DNA of 64,000 nt from Nocardia blacklockiae. Lineage in GTDB: Bacteria > Actinomycetota > Actinomycetes > Mycobacteriales > Mycobacteriaceae. The notes under the pieces are model-generated. The model was given only the letters and a program-made list of their open reading frames with translations, was not told the DNA's origin and ran no database searches. The position numbers and the translations under genes were made by a program. Location of the stretch: NCBI RefSeq assembly GCF_015477355.1, contig NZ_JADLRJ010000006.1:355714-419713 (forward strand). The letters are read 5' to 3'. The first letter of the stretch is position 1. Each line of letters starts with the position of its first letter. Of this stretch, positions 31,835 through 41,395 are shown piece by piece.

Positions 31835-33811
31835 ATGGTCGCCCCGCTTCCCACTGCCGAGCCGCTGCCGCCGGATGCCCGCTTCGCGATCGGGCCCGCG
31901 AAATACCCTGCGGTGCATGTGGATACGACTATCACGATTCCGATGTCCGACGGCGCGGTGCTCTGTGCCGATCTGATCCGGCCCGCGGCGCGGCGGTCGG
32001 TGCCCGTGGCGGAGGCGCTGCCGGTGGTCGTCGCCTTCACGCCCTACAACCGGATGGGCAATCGCTACGGTGCGGCGCTGGCCCGGCGGGCGCAGCGCGC
32101 GGGCGGGCGGGTGCCGCCGTCGGACCGCCGCCGCTTCCAGGGCCGCGACCTGGTGCACGCCGCCGCCGGGGGCATCCTGGACGTGTGGGCTATCAACCGG
32201 ACCCTGGTCACGCGCGGCTACGCCTGCCTGATCGTGGACGTGCGCGGCACCGGCTCCTCCACCGGCACTTGGGACTTCTTCAGCCCGCGCGAACACCGCG
32301 ACTACGCCGAGGTCCTGGCGTGGATCCGCGAAAGACCCTGGTGCAACGGCAGATTGGGCCTCACCGGCATCTCCTACGGCGCCATCGCGGCACTGGCCGC
32401 GGCCGGACAGGCGCCCCCGGGCCTGGACGCCGTGTTCGCGATCGTGGCCGGTGAGGACCCGGTCCGCGAACTCGGCCTGACCGGCGGCGTCTCGACCCCC
32501 GCGATGGCCCTGTGGATGGCGGCGGTCAACGCGGGCAAATGGCTGCCGTCGCCGCGCGGACTGGTCGAGAACCGAATGCTGGGACAGTATCTGCGCGACC
32601 GGTGCCGCGAACCGGTCAGCTGGCTGGGGCAGGCCCGGCAGATCGCCTTCACCGACGGCCACCCCGACGCCTTCCTCAACGACCGATGGGCGGCCCGCCT
32701 CCCGGCCCTGGAGCAGATCACCGCCGCCACCTGGCTGCACGGGGCCTGGCACGACGTCTACAACCGCTCGAATTTCCGGATGTACGACCGCATCCCGGTC
32801 CCCGCCGGGGCCAAACAGCTGCTGGTCGACGACGGTTACCACCTCAGCGTGAGCGCCGGCTTCGGCGAACCGGGCAATCCGCAGGCGCTCGACGAATTGC
32901 AGTGCGCGTGGTTCGACCACTGGCTCCGCGACCGCGACACCGGCATCGACCGCTACGGACCCATCACCCTGCGCCGCCAGGGCGGCGGCTGGGTGGCGCG
33001 ACCCCGGTTCCCCGACCCGGCCGCCACGCCACGCCGCCTCTACCTGACCGCCGAACCCAGCGGCGCCGCCGCCCACGCCGCTATCGACGGCACGCTGAGC
33101 TGCGCCCCGCCCGCCGCCGACGGCCGGATACCGCTGCCGATCGGACGCCGCAGCATGGCCTCCAACGACACCGCGATCATGTCGCTGGGCGCCGCCACCC
33201 TGCTGGGCCGCCCCTTCGCCTCCGACGACCGCCGCGCCGAGGCCACCGCCGTCACCTTCACCAGCGACCCGGTTCCCGCCGACGTGGTGCTGTCCGGCCC
33301 GCTCAACCTGCGCCTGCGCGCGGAAGCCGGTGGCACCGAGGCGTTCTGGACGGTGACCGTCACCGACGTCGAGCCCGCCGGCGCCTCCGCGCCGCTCACC
33401 CGCGGCGCGCTGCTGTCCTCGCTGCGCGCCGTCGACGAACCGCACAGCACCTTCGTCGACGGTGAATTGCTCGCGCCGATGCGGACACTGCGCGCCGAAA
33501 CCGTGGTGCCGGTGGTACCCGGCGAGCCGTTCGACCTCGACATCGAGATCAACCCGACCGAGGCGGTGCTGTGCGCGGGCCACCGGTTGCGTGTGTGCGT
33601 CGCGACCGGCAGCTTTCCGCGCCACTACCTGCCGCCGGCGGTGAAACGGCGGATCGCCGGGCAGCGCATCGTGATCGATCCGGCCCATCCCGGCTACCTG
33701 AGCTTCCTGGCGATCGGAGAGCTGGGGGAGTGCCGACCGGGCGCGCCCGCCGAACCACCGGCGCGCCCGCCGCAGACACGGTGGCGACTGCGCCGCACCC
33801 GCCCCGCGTGA
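31835..33811 (+). CDS. CocE/NonD-family (X-Pro dipeptidyl-peptidase S15-type) hydrolase
   Basis: A 658-residue serine hydrolase. The N-terminal alpha/beta domain has IVDVRGTGSSTGTWDFFSP and the nucleophile elbow TGISYGAIAAL with S180. The later acid and base regions are near VPAGAKQLLVDDGYHLS. A C-terminal jelly-roll domain (about 440-620, including DVVLSGPLNLRLRAEA) is typical of CocE/S15 enzymes, which cleave esters or X-Pro peptides. No signal peptide is evident. It is followed on the same strand by a lipase after 150 bp. The substrate cannot be read from the sequence. Confidence 0.88.
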   Translation: MVAPLPTAEPLPPDARFAIGPAKYPAVHVDTTITIPMSDGAVLCADLIRPAARRSVPVAEALPVVVAFTPYNRMGNRYGAALARRAQRAGGRVPPSDRRRFQGRDLVHAAAGGILDVWAINRTLVTRGYACLIVDVRGTGSSTGTWDFFSPREHRDYAEVLAWIRERPWCNGRLGLTGISYGAIAALAAAGQAPPGLDAVFAIVAGEDPVRELGLTGGVSTPAMALWMAAVNAGKWLPSPRGLVENRMLGQYLRDRCREPVSWLGQARQIAFTDGHPDAFLNDRWAARLPALEQITAATWLHGAWHDVYNRSNFRMYDRIPVPAGAKQLLVDDGYHLSVSAGFGEPGNPQALDELQCAWFDHWLRDRDTGIDRYGPITLRRQGGGWVARPRFPDPAATPRRLYLTAEPSGAAAHAAIDGTLSCAPPAADGRIPLPIGRRSMASNDTAIMSLGAATLLGRPFASDDRRAEATAVTFTSDPVPADVVLSGPLNLRLRAEAGGTEAFWTVTVTDVEPAGASAPLTRGALLSSLRAVDEPHSTFVDGELLAPMRTLRAETVVPVVPGEPFDLDIEINPTEAVLCAGHRLRVCVATGSFPRHYLPPAVKRRIAGQRIVIDPAHPGYLSFLAIGELGECRPGAPAEPPARPPQTRWRLRRTRPA

Positions 33812-33961
33812 CGGTCCGGTAAATAGGGGGTGTCGGGCGCGAGTCGGCCGAAATATCCTGCACTACAGAATATTCGGGCCCGGAGCGCGCCTTCGCGGGA
33901 GAGCGGCATCGGGCACCCGACCGGCTGACGCCGGGGGATTTCCGGTCGAGAGGATGCGCCT

Positions 33962-35290
33962 ATGAGTCTCGTTGCCGACCCGGCCGCCGACCGCGACGGG
34001 CGCGTGCCCGCGGATCCGGACGAGGTGCCCGTCACCCGGACGCTGCGGCCGGAGGTGGACCCGTTCTACACCGCGCCGACACCGCTGGAGGGTTGCGCGC
34101 CCGGCACCGTGCTGCGTGCCCGCCGGGTCCGGCTGGCGCTGTTCGGGCGGATACCGCAGCGGGTGCAGGCCTGGCAGCTGTTGTACCGGACCGCCGACCT
34201 GGACGGCGTGCCCGAGGCCGCGGTGACGACGGTGCTGCTGCCGTGGGACGCCGACCCCACCGTCGCGCGGCCGCTGGTGTCCTACCAGTGCGCGATCGAT
34301 GCCGTTGCGCCCAAATGTCTTCCGTCCTACGCGCTGCGGTTCGGCGCTCGCGCCCTCGGCTGTATCCCGCAGTTCGAGATCCTGCTCATCGGCGAGGCTG
34401 TGACGCGCGGGTGGGCAGTCTCGATCCCCGACCACGTCGGCACCGCCGGGCGGTTCGGCGTTCCCCGGGAGCCGGGTTATCGCATCCTGGACGGTTTGCG
34501 CGCGGCCATGTCGTTCGAGCCGCTCGGCCTCGACCCCGGGGCCCCGATCGGGCTGTGGGGTTACTCCGGCGGCGGCCTGGCGACTTCCTGGGCCGCCGAG
34601 CTGGCGGCCGACTACGCTCCCGAACTGCGCATCGTCGGCGGCTTCGCCGGATCGCCCGTCGGCGACCCCACCCAGTCGGTCACCCATCTGAACCGCTGGC
34701 TGAGCGGGGTGGCGTCCAGCGGCCTGGTCGCCTTGTGCCTGGCGGGACTGCGCCGCGCCTACCCGGATCTGGACGGGATGCGCAGCCGGTTCAGCGCCGG
34801 CTTCCTGGATCTGCTGGCCTACACCGAGATCGCCCCGACCATTCAGATCGTGTTGCGCGGAGCCGGAATTCGGCTCAGTGACGACGGCGTCGGCCTGGCC
34901 GAGCTGATGACCTATCCGGAGGTCCGCGCCGCGCTGGCCGAGGTGCGGCCCGGCGACCAGGCGCCCGGCGTCCCGATGTTCATCGTGCAGGCCGTCAACG
35001 ACTTCATCGTGCCCGTGCACGCCATCGACGAGCACGTCGCCCGCTACCGAGCCGCCGGCACCGGCGTGCGCTACGTGCGGGACCGGCTGAGCGGGCACAT
35101 CTCCCTCGCGGTCATCGTGGCGCCGCACGTGAGCGACTGGCTGGCCGACCGTTTCGCGAACCCCGACCCGCCCCACCCGGACACCACCCGCACCGTGTGG
35201 TCCATGGCCCTGTCCCGACGCGGCGTCGCGGGCCACCTCCGCCAGGCCCTGCTCGTCGGACGTTTGTTCACCGGAAGGCCGCTCGGCTAG
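33962..35290 (+). CDS. Secretory-lipase (LIP) family hydrolase
   Basis: A 442-residue alpha/beta hydrolase of the LIP family. The nucleophile motif LWGYSGGGLATSWAAELA has S202 in G-x-S-x-G. FIVQAVNDFIVPVHAIDEHV carries the likely acid Asp, and RLSGHISLAVIVAPHVSDWL the catalytic His. Two cysteines (C110, C119) could pair. Unlike secreted relatives, no convincing signal peptide is visible at the annotated ATG (MSLVADPAAD), so it may be cytosolic or mis-started. It is convergent with the papain-like gene, 15 bp apart. Confidence 0.85.
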   Translation: MSLVADPAADRDGRVPADPDEVPVTRTLRPEVDPFYTAPTPLEGCAPGTVLRARRVRLALFGRIPQRVQAWQLLYRTADLDGVPEAAVTTVLLPWDADPTVARPLVSYQCAIDAVAPKCLPSYALRFGARALGCIPQFEILLIGEAVTRGWAVSIPDHVGTAGRFGVPREPGYRILDGLRAAMSFEPLGLDPGAPIGLWGYSGGGLATSWAAELAADYAPELRIVGGFAGSPVGDPTQSVTHLNRWLSGVASSGLVALCLAGLRRAYPDLDGMRSRFSAGFLDLLAYTEIAPTIQIVLRGAGIRLSDDGVGLAELMTYPEVRAALAEVRPGDQAPGVPMFIVQAVNDFIVPVHAIDEHVARYRAAGTGVRYVRDRLSGHISLAVIVAPHVSDWLADRFANPDPPHPDTTRTVWSMALSRRGVAGHLRQALLVGRLFTGRPLG

Positions 35291-35305
35291 CCCGCAGTTG
35301 CGAGA

Positions 35306-37336
35306 TCAGTTCTCCGGCAAGGGGTTCGGGACTTCTCCCGCGCTGGCCATGGGGCCCGGGGGGACGCGGTCCGCGCCCCAGCTGCGGTGGACGTAACCGA
35401 CTACGCGGTCTAGTTCGGCGCGGCTCACGGCCGCCGATTCGCCCGGTTCCAGCGGGTCGAAGTGGAAGATGTAGAGCCGCGAGGCGAACTGCTCGAAGGG
35501 CAGCGAGGCCTCTCCGAAACGCTCGCCGTGCCCGGCGGTGCCGACGACGACGCCGTCGCCCCAGTCCTGGCCGCTGTCGTTGTTGGGGTTGAAGAAGTAG
35601 ACCCGCATGGTGTCCTGCGGGTCGAGGCTCACCCGCAGCACCGTGATCGCGTGCCAGCCGACGAAGCGCGCCGCGCTGTCGGTGACGGCGACACCGGCCG
35701 GCTGCGGGTGGATCAGCGGCTGATTGCCGTTGTAGTACGGGTGATAGGCGGCGTAGAAGTGGCGGAGGAACTCCTCGAGATCGGTCAGATTCCCGGTCGC
35801 GACGTCGACGTTGATGCGGAAGCCGCGCCCGGACCACCAGCCGTGGAACTCCGGATTGACCCAGCGGTGCGGGTCGCCCTCCCGGTCCGCGCAGCGCCGG
35901 CCCATCTCCGCGTAGATCCGGTCCAGGTGCGGAACCACCAGCAGCGACACCGGATCCAGATCGGATGGCAGCACCGTGGCGAGGCCCGCGGCGCTCGTCC
36001 GCGAGGACAGCGGCTGCCCCTCGAAGTGCATGACCACCTCGTCGTCGCGCGCCGCCCACGCGACGGTCTGCAGCAGATAGTCGGGGTCGTTGTAGGACCA
36101 CATCGACAGCGCCCGCGCCGACTGGCAGGTGGGATTGTCGCCCTGCCCGACACCGAGCGGCAGCCCGAGGATGGACAGCACCCCCGACAGCAGCCACGCG
36201 CCCGGATCGGGCGTGGGCCCGAACACCTCGGTCAGCCGCTGCCGCGCGTGCGCCGACAGCTGCAGGCGCAGCTGCCGCCACATCGCCGGCGCGACCGGCG
36301 GCTGATACAGGATGCCGCGCTCCAGCATCAGCGCCAGCCCGTAGATGCACTGCGCCGTCTCGACATGCACGACCTCGTCGATCAGCGTGCGCACCAGTTC
36401 GTGGTAGCAGAGCAGGCAGTCGCGCCCGGTGTTGGACAGCCCCATCGCCTCGGCGAGCAGGTACTCGCCCCTGCCGAGCAGAAACTTCAGCAGCACAGCG
36501 TGATACGGCGAGACCAGCCCCGTGTCGTGCATCGAGCGGGCGAACCCGGCGGCCTCGAATTGCAGGGCGCCGTCGTCCATCGACTCCAGCCGCGTGCGAT
36601 AGACGTCGACACCCGGATCCTCCCGGCACGCGTCGGTGGTGCCGTAGAGGCTGCTGATCAACCGGTCCGCGCCGAGCCCGGTCGCGCCCAGATCGATATC
36701 GGGATTGCTGCGCGCGACGGCGATCTGGGTGATCATCCGCTTGACCGTGTCGACCTGGATCGGCCGCTGCCGCAGGATCCGCCAGATCTCGTCCACCAGG
36801 TGCTCGAGCACCTTCTCGTACCCGACCTCCTCGACGAGGTAGCCGAGCAGGCTGCGCGACACCTGCGCCATCCGGCCCTGCTGGGACCGCTCCGCCTCGG
36901 TGGGCGGCGTCAGCAGCAGCGTCAGATTGACGGCCAGCACCTGCGACAGATGCTGCTGGGCCTGTTCCGCCGAGATCAGCGGATGCGCGTACTCACCCTT
37001 GGCGACGGCCAGCAGCCGCAGATCGCTCACCGTCTCCAGCACCACGGTGTCCTGATTCGCGCTCCGCAGCGAACCGGTGCTCAGCGCCGGAATGAGAATG
37101 TGCGGCGACGCCCAGTCGGTGCCCAGGAACAGTCCGGCCGCCTCGAGGCGATCCGCTCGCGTCCGGATCGCCGCGCAGCCGCCGGGGACCAGCAGCACCC
37201 GCCGCAACGCGCCGAGCACCCGCGACAGTTTGACCTGCTTGCCGAATTCACTGGCGTCCGTGAGGGATCGCGTGGCGTCGTCCAGCATGGCGAGCCGCCT
37301 GCCCAGGGTAGCCTCGTCGCTGCTGAGTGGACTCAA
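35306..37336 (-). CDS. 676-residue protein with papain-like Cys-His-Asn signatures
   Basis: No known family was recognised. The N-terminal 390 residues are mostly helical. The C-terminal part has the order expected of a papain-fold enzyme: Q398-GDNPT-C404-QSARALS, with a Gln six residues before the Cys as in papain's oxyanion hole. GWHAITVLRV then gives His562, and VYFFNPNNDSGQDWG gives an Asn/Asp at 583-587. This suggests a cysteine peptidase, amidase or transpeptidase. There is no signal peptide. It lies 38 bp downstream of an ATP-grasp gene on the same strand, so the two probably form one operon. The motif reading is direct; the activity is inferred. Confidence 0.6.
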   Translation of the reverse strand: MSPLSSDEATLGRRLAMLDDATRSLTDASEFGKQVKLSRVLGALRRVLLVPGGCAAIRTRADRLEAAGLFLGTDWASPHILIPALSTGSLRSANQDTVVLETVSDLRLLAVAKGEYAHPLISAEQAQQHLSQVLAVNLTLLLTPPTEAERSQQGRMAQVSRSLLGYLVEEVGYEKVLEHLVDEIWRILRQRPIQVDTVKRMITQIAVARSNPDIDLGATGLGADRLISSLYGTTDACREDPGVDVYRTRLESMDDGALQFEAAGFARSMHDTGLVSPYHAVLLKFLLGRGEYLLAEAMGLSNTGRDCLLCYHELVRTLIDEVVHVETAQCIYGLALMLERGILYQPPVAPAMWRQLRLQLSAHARQRLTEVFGPTPDPGAWLLSGVLSILGLPLGVGQGDNPTCQSARALSMWSYNDPDYLLQTVAWAARDDEVVMHFEGQPLSSRTSAAGLATVLPSDLDPVSLLVVPHLDRIYAEMGRRCADREGDPHRWVNPEFHGWWSGRGFRINVDVATGNLTDLEEFLRHFYAAYHPYYNGNQPLIHPQPAGVAVTDSAARFVGWHAITVLRVSLDPQDTMRVYFFNPNNDSGQDWGDGVVVGTAGHGERFGEASLPFEQFASRLYIFHFDPLEPGESAAVSRAELDRVVGYVHRSWGADRVPPGPMASAGEVPNPLPEN

Positions 37337-37374
37337 TTACAGGACCCTCCCGTGATCCGCTGCCGCCGAGCGAA

Positions 37375-38622
37375 TCAGATGTAGAAATCGAGTTCTTCCT
37401 GTCGCTTCAGCAGATCCCGCAGAGTGTACGGATCGTCGCCGAAGAAGTACAGCAGCCCCCAATGGTTTCCGAACGCGGTGCGCTTGGTCACCTTGTCGGT
37501 CAGCGGGGAAGTGAGCTCGTGGGATTCGAAATAATCGTGGTCCTCGGTCTCCTCGGGCATGGACAAATGGCTGACCACGCGCCGCCGCGGATACACGCCG
37601 AAACAGCCCGCGTGACCCCGCGCGTCCACCACTTCCTCGGGGAAGAACGCGTCGAGTTCCGCCTCGGTCGTCTTCGGGTCGAAAGCCAGCACCAAGGCGT
37701 GGTAGGCATTGAAGCCGTAGGCCCGCTCCAGCAGCTCGAAAACCTTGAAACCCGGTGGGCGATAGGCGACTTCGCCGAAGTACATCTCGCCGTCGCTGGT
37801 GACGAAATACTCCGGGTGCACGAACCCGAACTCGATGTCGAAGGTCTTGATCAGTTTCTCGACCTGCCGGGTGATCTCCGGGCGGTACTGCTCGAGTTCC
37901 GGGGTCGCGGGTACGAACACCGAATAGCCCAGTGTCACATACTCGGAAATGTTCAGGAAGCGGATCTTCCCGTCGTGGATCCAGGCCTCGACCGCGAATT
38001 CCCAACCGTCCAGGTGCGATTCCATGAGGACCGGGAACTCGTCGTCGGGGATGGTGTCGATCTCGTCGGGCGTGCGGATGACCCGGTGCCCGAGGCAGCC
38101 CGCCTTGTCGAACGCCTTGACGTGGATCGGGTCGTTCGGATCGCCGTCGAGCTTCAGCAGCGTCTGATTCACCCGCTTCAGGAAGCGGATGACGTCGTCG
38201 CGTTCGTGGGCCTCCTCGAAGATACCCACCCGGATACCGCCGAGCTGGGCACGACGCTTCATCAGCGACTTGTCCCGCAGCAGCATGGCCTGCCCCAGCA
38301 GGCGCGGATTGTCCAGCAGCACCGAGTTGATCGCGCCGGCCCACTCCACGGTCTCCTCGAAGATCGGGATGGCGACATCGACGCCGAGTTCCTGCAGCGT
38401 CTCCGCGATTTCCATCGAGCGGTCGTTGAGCCGCTCGAAATTCCATGGGATATAAGGGATATCGTGTGCGGTACAATACTCTTCGGCCCACTCCGGGGCG
38501 ACCACGATATAGCGCCGGTCGAAGCGGTCGACCGCCTCGACGGCATTCAGACTCCAGCCCAGCAGGGCCACATAACCTTTGTTCGGATTTCGGATCTTCG
38601 ATTTCTGCGGTGAAGTCGGCAA
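37375..38622 (-). CDS. ATP-grasp domain protein
   Basis: A 415-residue ATP-grasp enzyme (carboxylate-amine/thiol ligase superfamily). The ATP-binding lysines are probably K118 (LLRDKSLMKRRA) and K169 (PIHVKAFDKAGCLG). Nucleotide and metal contacts are in MESHLDGWEFAVEAW (E201, E208) and GFVHPEYFVTSDGEMYFGEVAYRPPG (E284 with the downstream Arg/Pro). The N-terminal segment GYVALLGWSLNAVEAVDRF is the preATP-grasp Rossmann-like domain. Such enzymes make amide or peptide bonds. It is the first gene of a two-gene unit with the papain-like protein. The substrate is unknown. Confidence 0.8.
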   Translation of the reverse strand: MPTSPQKSKIRNPNKGYVALLGWSLNAVEAVDRFDRRYIVVAPEWAEEYCTAHDIPYIPWNFERLNDRSMEIAETLQELGVDVAIPIFEETVEWAGAINSVLLDNPRLLGQAMLLRDKSLMKRRAQLGGIRVGIFEEAHERDDVIRFLKRVNQTLLKLDGDPNDPIHVKAFDKAGCLGHRVIRTPDEIDTIPDDEFPVLMESHLDGWEFAVEAWIHDGKIRFLNISEYVTLGYSVFVPATPELEQYRPEITRQVEKLIKTFDIEFGFVHPEYFVTSDGEMYFGEVAYRPPGFKVFELLERAYGFNAYHALVLAFDPKTTEAELDAFFPEEVVDARGHAGCFGVYPRRRVVSHLSMPEETEDHDYFESHELTSPLTDKVTKRTAFGNHWGLLYFFGDDPYTLRDLLKRQEELDFYI

Positions 38623-38770
38623 AATTTTCCCCTCTCGACCTCTGCTGCAAGCGATGCCGGCTACGCCGACAGGTATCGAGGCGTCTGTACCGACCAGGAT
38701 CTCCGTAGCGCCGCCATTATCCGCGAATACCCGGTACGTCGCTTTCTCAAACAGTGCGGCGGTCGGCGCG

Positions 38771-38821
38771 ACAACGGCCCCGCTCGCTCGCGGATACCGT
38801 GCGAGCGGGCGAGGCCGTTGT
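38771..38821. terminator. Long hairpin downstream of gluD
   Basis: ACAACGGCC...GGCCGTTGT arms extend through CGCTCGCTCGC to about 21 paired positions around the loop GGATACCGT. It lies 34 bp beyond the gluD stop (minus strand) and before the ATP-grasp gene. The glu operon therefore probably ends here, and the ATP-grasp unit has its own promoter in 38623-38770. Confidence 0.7.
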
Positions 38822-38854
38822 GCGGCAATACTTTTCGGCGGCGTAACCGCCGGG

Positions 38855-39748
38855 TCAGCGGGACTTGGTCAGATCCATGCCGGGCGCGGCATCGGTGAGC
38901 ACCGCCGCGGCCGGCACCACCGCGCGGCCCTTGCGCCGCGACCGCAGCCGCTGCTCCAGCCAGGTGGCGACACGGGTCAGCGACCAGTTCAGCGCGATCA
39001 TGATGGCGGCGACGACGATCAGCGACGGCACCGTATTCTGTTCCGCCGCACCGAGTTGCTGGCCCTGGCGCACGATCTCCTGATATGTGATCTGGTAACC
39101 CAGCGCCGTATCCTTCAGTGCCACCACCATTTGCGAGACGATCGCCGGCAGCATCGCCGTAATCGCCTGCGGCAGCAGAATGATGCGCATCATCTGGCCC
39201 TTGCGCAGGCCCAGCGCGACGGCCGCCTCGGTCTGGCCCTTGGGCAGTGACCGGATACCCGAGCGCACGATCTCGGCGATGACCGAGCCGTTGTAGACGG
39301 TCAGCGCGATCACCACCGACGTCAGCGCGTACTGGCTGGAGTCGGTGAGGTCGTACTTCGAGATCACCGCGAACAGGAAGATCATCAGGATCAGCACCGG
39401 GATGGCCCGGGCGAATTCGACGACCGCACCGGCGACGATGCGCACGCTGCGGTGGTCCGACAGGCGCAGCAGCCCGAAGATCATGCCGATCGCCAGCGCG
39501 AACACGATCGACAGCGCGGCCGCGACGATGGTCCCGCGCAGGCCGGGCAGGATGTAGGTCTGCCAGACCTCGCCGTCGACGAACGGCTTCCACTTGTCGG
39601 CGGTGAGCTGGTCCTTGTCGGCGAGCTTGGCGAGCACGAGCCAGAGCACCGCGACGATCACGACGCCGACCAGCACCGAGTAGAGCGTGTGCCGCACCCG
39701 GGCCTTGGGGCCGGGGGCGTCGAAGAGGACGGAGGCGCCGGAACTCAT
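38855..39748 (-). CDS. gluD: Glutamate ABC transporter permease GluD
   Basis: A 297-residue inner-membrane permease. About five TM helices surround the EAA loop region (LPKGQTEAAVALGLRKGQMMRIILLPQAI), which contacts the ATPase. The polar amino acid transporter family (HisM/GltK type) fits throughout. The C-terminal tail is basic and then acidic. The ATG overlaps the gluC stop by 4 bp. The complete set gluA-gluB-gluC-gluD next to miaB is the known corynebacterial/nocardial layout for glutamate or aspartate uptake. Confidence 0.9.
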   Translation of the reverse strand: MSSGASVLFDAPGPKARVRHTLYSVLVGVVIVAVLWLVLAKLADKDQLTADKWKPFVDGEVWQTYILPGLRGTIVAAALSIVFALAIGMIFGLLRLSDHRSVRIVAGAVVEFARAIPVLILMIFLFAVISKYDLTDSSQYALTSVVIALTVYNGSVIAEIVRSGIRSLPKGQTEAAVALGLRKGQMMRIILLPQAITAMLPAIVSQMVVALKDTALGYQITYQEIVRQGQQLGAAEQNTVPSLIVVAAIMIALNWSLTRVATWLEQRLRSRRKGRAVVPAAAVLTDAAPGMDLTKSR

Positions 39749-40431
39749 CGCTTCACCTCGTATTTCTTTGCCAGCCAACCGAACAGGAGGCCGGTCGGCA
39801 GGGTGAGGACCACGAAGGCGAGGGCGAAGATCGCGCCCACGACGATGATGTCGGCCTCGGTCTCGATCATCTCCGACATCAGTTTCGCGGCCTCGGCGAC
39901 GCCGATCGCGGCGGCGATGGTGGAGTTCTTCGTCAGCGCGATCAGCACGCTGCCCAGCGGTGCGATCACCGACCGGAAGGCCTGCGGCAGCACGATGTAC
40001 CACAGGTTCTGGCCGAAGGTCAGGCCGAGCGAGCGGCCCGCCTCGGACTGGCCCAGCGGCACGGTGTTGATGCCCGACCGCAGCGACTCGCACACGAAAG
40101 CCGCCGTGTAGACCGACAATCCGACCACGGCGAAGCGGAAGTTGTTGGTGGGCAGGAAGTTCAGACTGTTGCTGTCACCGGCGAGCTTGACGCCGAGGGT
40201 GGTGTACACACCCAGCGACAGGAACACCAGGATGAGCGTGAGGGGCGTGTTGCGGAAGAGGGTCACGTAGGCGGTGCCGAACCAGCGCGCCACCGGCACC
40301 GGCGACACCCGCATCGCGGCCACGACGACGCCGAGGATCAGCGCCCCGATCGCCGACAGCACGGTCAGCTTGATGGTTACCCAGAATGCGTCGAGCAACT
40401 GGTCTTGGTATCGGGAGATCAAGTCGAACAC
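39745..40431 (-). CDS. gluC: Glutamate ABC transporter permease GluC
   Basis: A 228-residue membrane permease. It opens MFDLISRYQDQLLDAFWVTIKLTVLSAIGALILG, has about five TM helices and carries the EAA motif region LGQSEAGRSLGLTFGQNLWYIVLPQAF. It pairs with GluD as the heterodimeric channel of the importer. The stop overlaps the gluD start (ATGA), and gluB lies 87 bp upstream. Specificity for glutamate is inferred from synteny with the C. glutamicum/Nocardia operon. Confidence 0.9.
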   Translation of the reverse strand: MFDLISRYQDQLLDAFWVTIKLTVLSAIGALILGVVVAAMRVSPVPVARWFGTAYVTLFRNTPLTLILVFLSLGVYTTLGVKLAGDSNSLNFLPTNNFRFAVVGLSVYTAAFVCESLRSGINTVPLGQSEAGRSLGLTFGQNLWYIVLPQAFRSVIAPLGSVLIALTKNSTIAAAIGVAEAAKLMSEMIETEADIIVVGAIFALAFVVLTLPTGLLFGWLAKKYEVKR

Positions 40432-40518
40432 GGCGGACGTGTCCCTCCGATCGTCAGGGGGTGAAACTGGTTGGGCCAGGGGCGATCCCGGTTCGGGACC
40501 GCCCCTGGCGCGAAGGGA

Positions 40519-41352
40519 TCAGTACCGGTCGACCTGCGGCGGGGCCGAGGGCTGGAATCCGGTCGCGCCGAAGTTCTTGTCCAGCGAGGCCTTCCAGGCG
40601 CCGTCGTTGATCATCGACTCGATGGCGTCGTTGATCTTGCCGCGCGACTCGGTGTCGCCCTTCTTCACGCCGATGCCGTACTTCTCGGTGGTGAACGGCT
40701 TGCCGGCCAGTTTCAGCTGGCCCGGGTTCTGCGCCGCGAAGCCCGCCAGGATGATGTCGTCGGTGGTCAGCGCGTCCACCGCGCCCGACTTCAGGGCCTC
40801 CACGCACAGCGAGTAGGTGTCGTACTCCTGCAGCTGCACGTCGTTGGCGTAGTTCTTCTGAATGTTCTGGGCCGGGGTGGAACCCTTGACCGAGCACAGC
40901 TTCTTACCGCCGGTCAGCGACTCCGGGCCGGTGATGGAGGTGTTGTCCGAGCGGATGAGCAGGCCCTGCCCCGCGAGGTAGTAGGGCCCGGCGAAATCGA
41001 CCTTCTCCTTGCGCTGGTCGGTGATCGAATAGGTGCCGACCACGAAGTCGACCTGCCCGTTCTGGATCAGCGTCTCGCGCTGGGCGGACGGCGCCTCCTT
41101 GAAGGTGATCTTGTCTTCCGAGACGCCCAGTTTGCCGGCAACATACTTGGCGACATCGATATCGAATCCGGCGAACGAGCCGTCCTTGTTGCGCAGGCTC
41201 AGGCCGGGCTGGTCGTATTTCACGCCGATGGTGAGTTTGCCGTCGGCGGCGTGTTCGGTGGCCGTCTTGGAACTGCCTCCGCCACAGCCGGTCGCGGCGA
41301 CCGCCACAGCGAGGGCGCCTATTCCGATCTGCAATGCACGGGTGATCCTCAT
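40519..41352 (-). CDS. gluB: Glutamate-binding lipoprotein GluB
   Basis: A 277-residue substrate-binding protein anchored by a lipid. The signal peptide ALQIGIGALAVAVAATGC ends in a lipobox with Cys23. The mature type II periplasmic-binding fold has LTIGVKYDQPGLSLRNKDGSFAGFDIDVAKYVAGKLG, VDFVVGTYSITDQRKEKVDFAGPYY and the two-lobed C-terminal region with a Cys pair (CSVKGS, SLCVEALKSG). It delivers glutamate/aspartate-like amino acids to GluCD. It lies 43 bp downstream of gluA. Confidence 0.92.
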   Translation of the reverse strand: MRITRALQIGIGALAVAVAATGCGGGSSKTATEHAADGKLTIGVKYDQPGLSLRNKDGSFAGFDIDVAKYVAGKLGVSEDKITFKEAPSAQRETLIQNGQVDFVVGTYSITDQRKEKVDFAGPYYLAGQGLLIRSDNTSITGPESLTGGKKLCSVKGSTPAQNIQKNYANDVQLQEYDTYSLCVEALKSGAVDALTTDDIILAGFAAQNPGQLKLAGKPFTTEKYGIGVKKGDTESRGKINDAIESMINDGAWKASLDKNFGATGFQPSAPPQVDRY

Positions 41353-41395
41353 CGATTTCCTTTTCTCTCGTGCAGTACTAGGAGTGGGTCACCGG

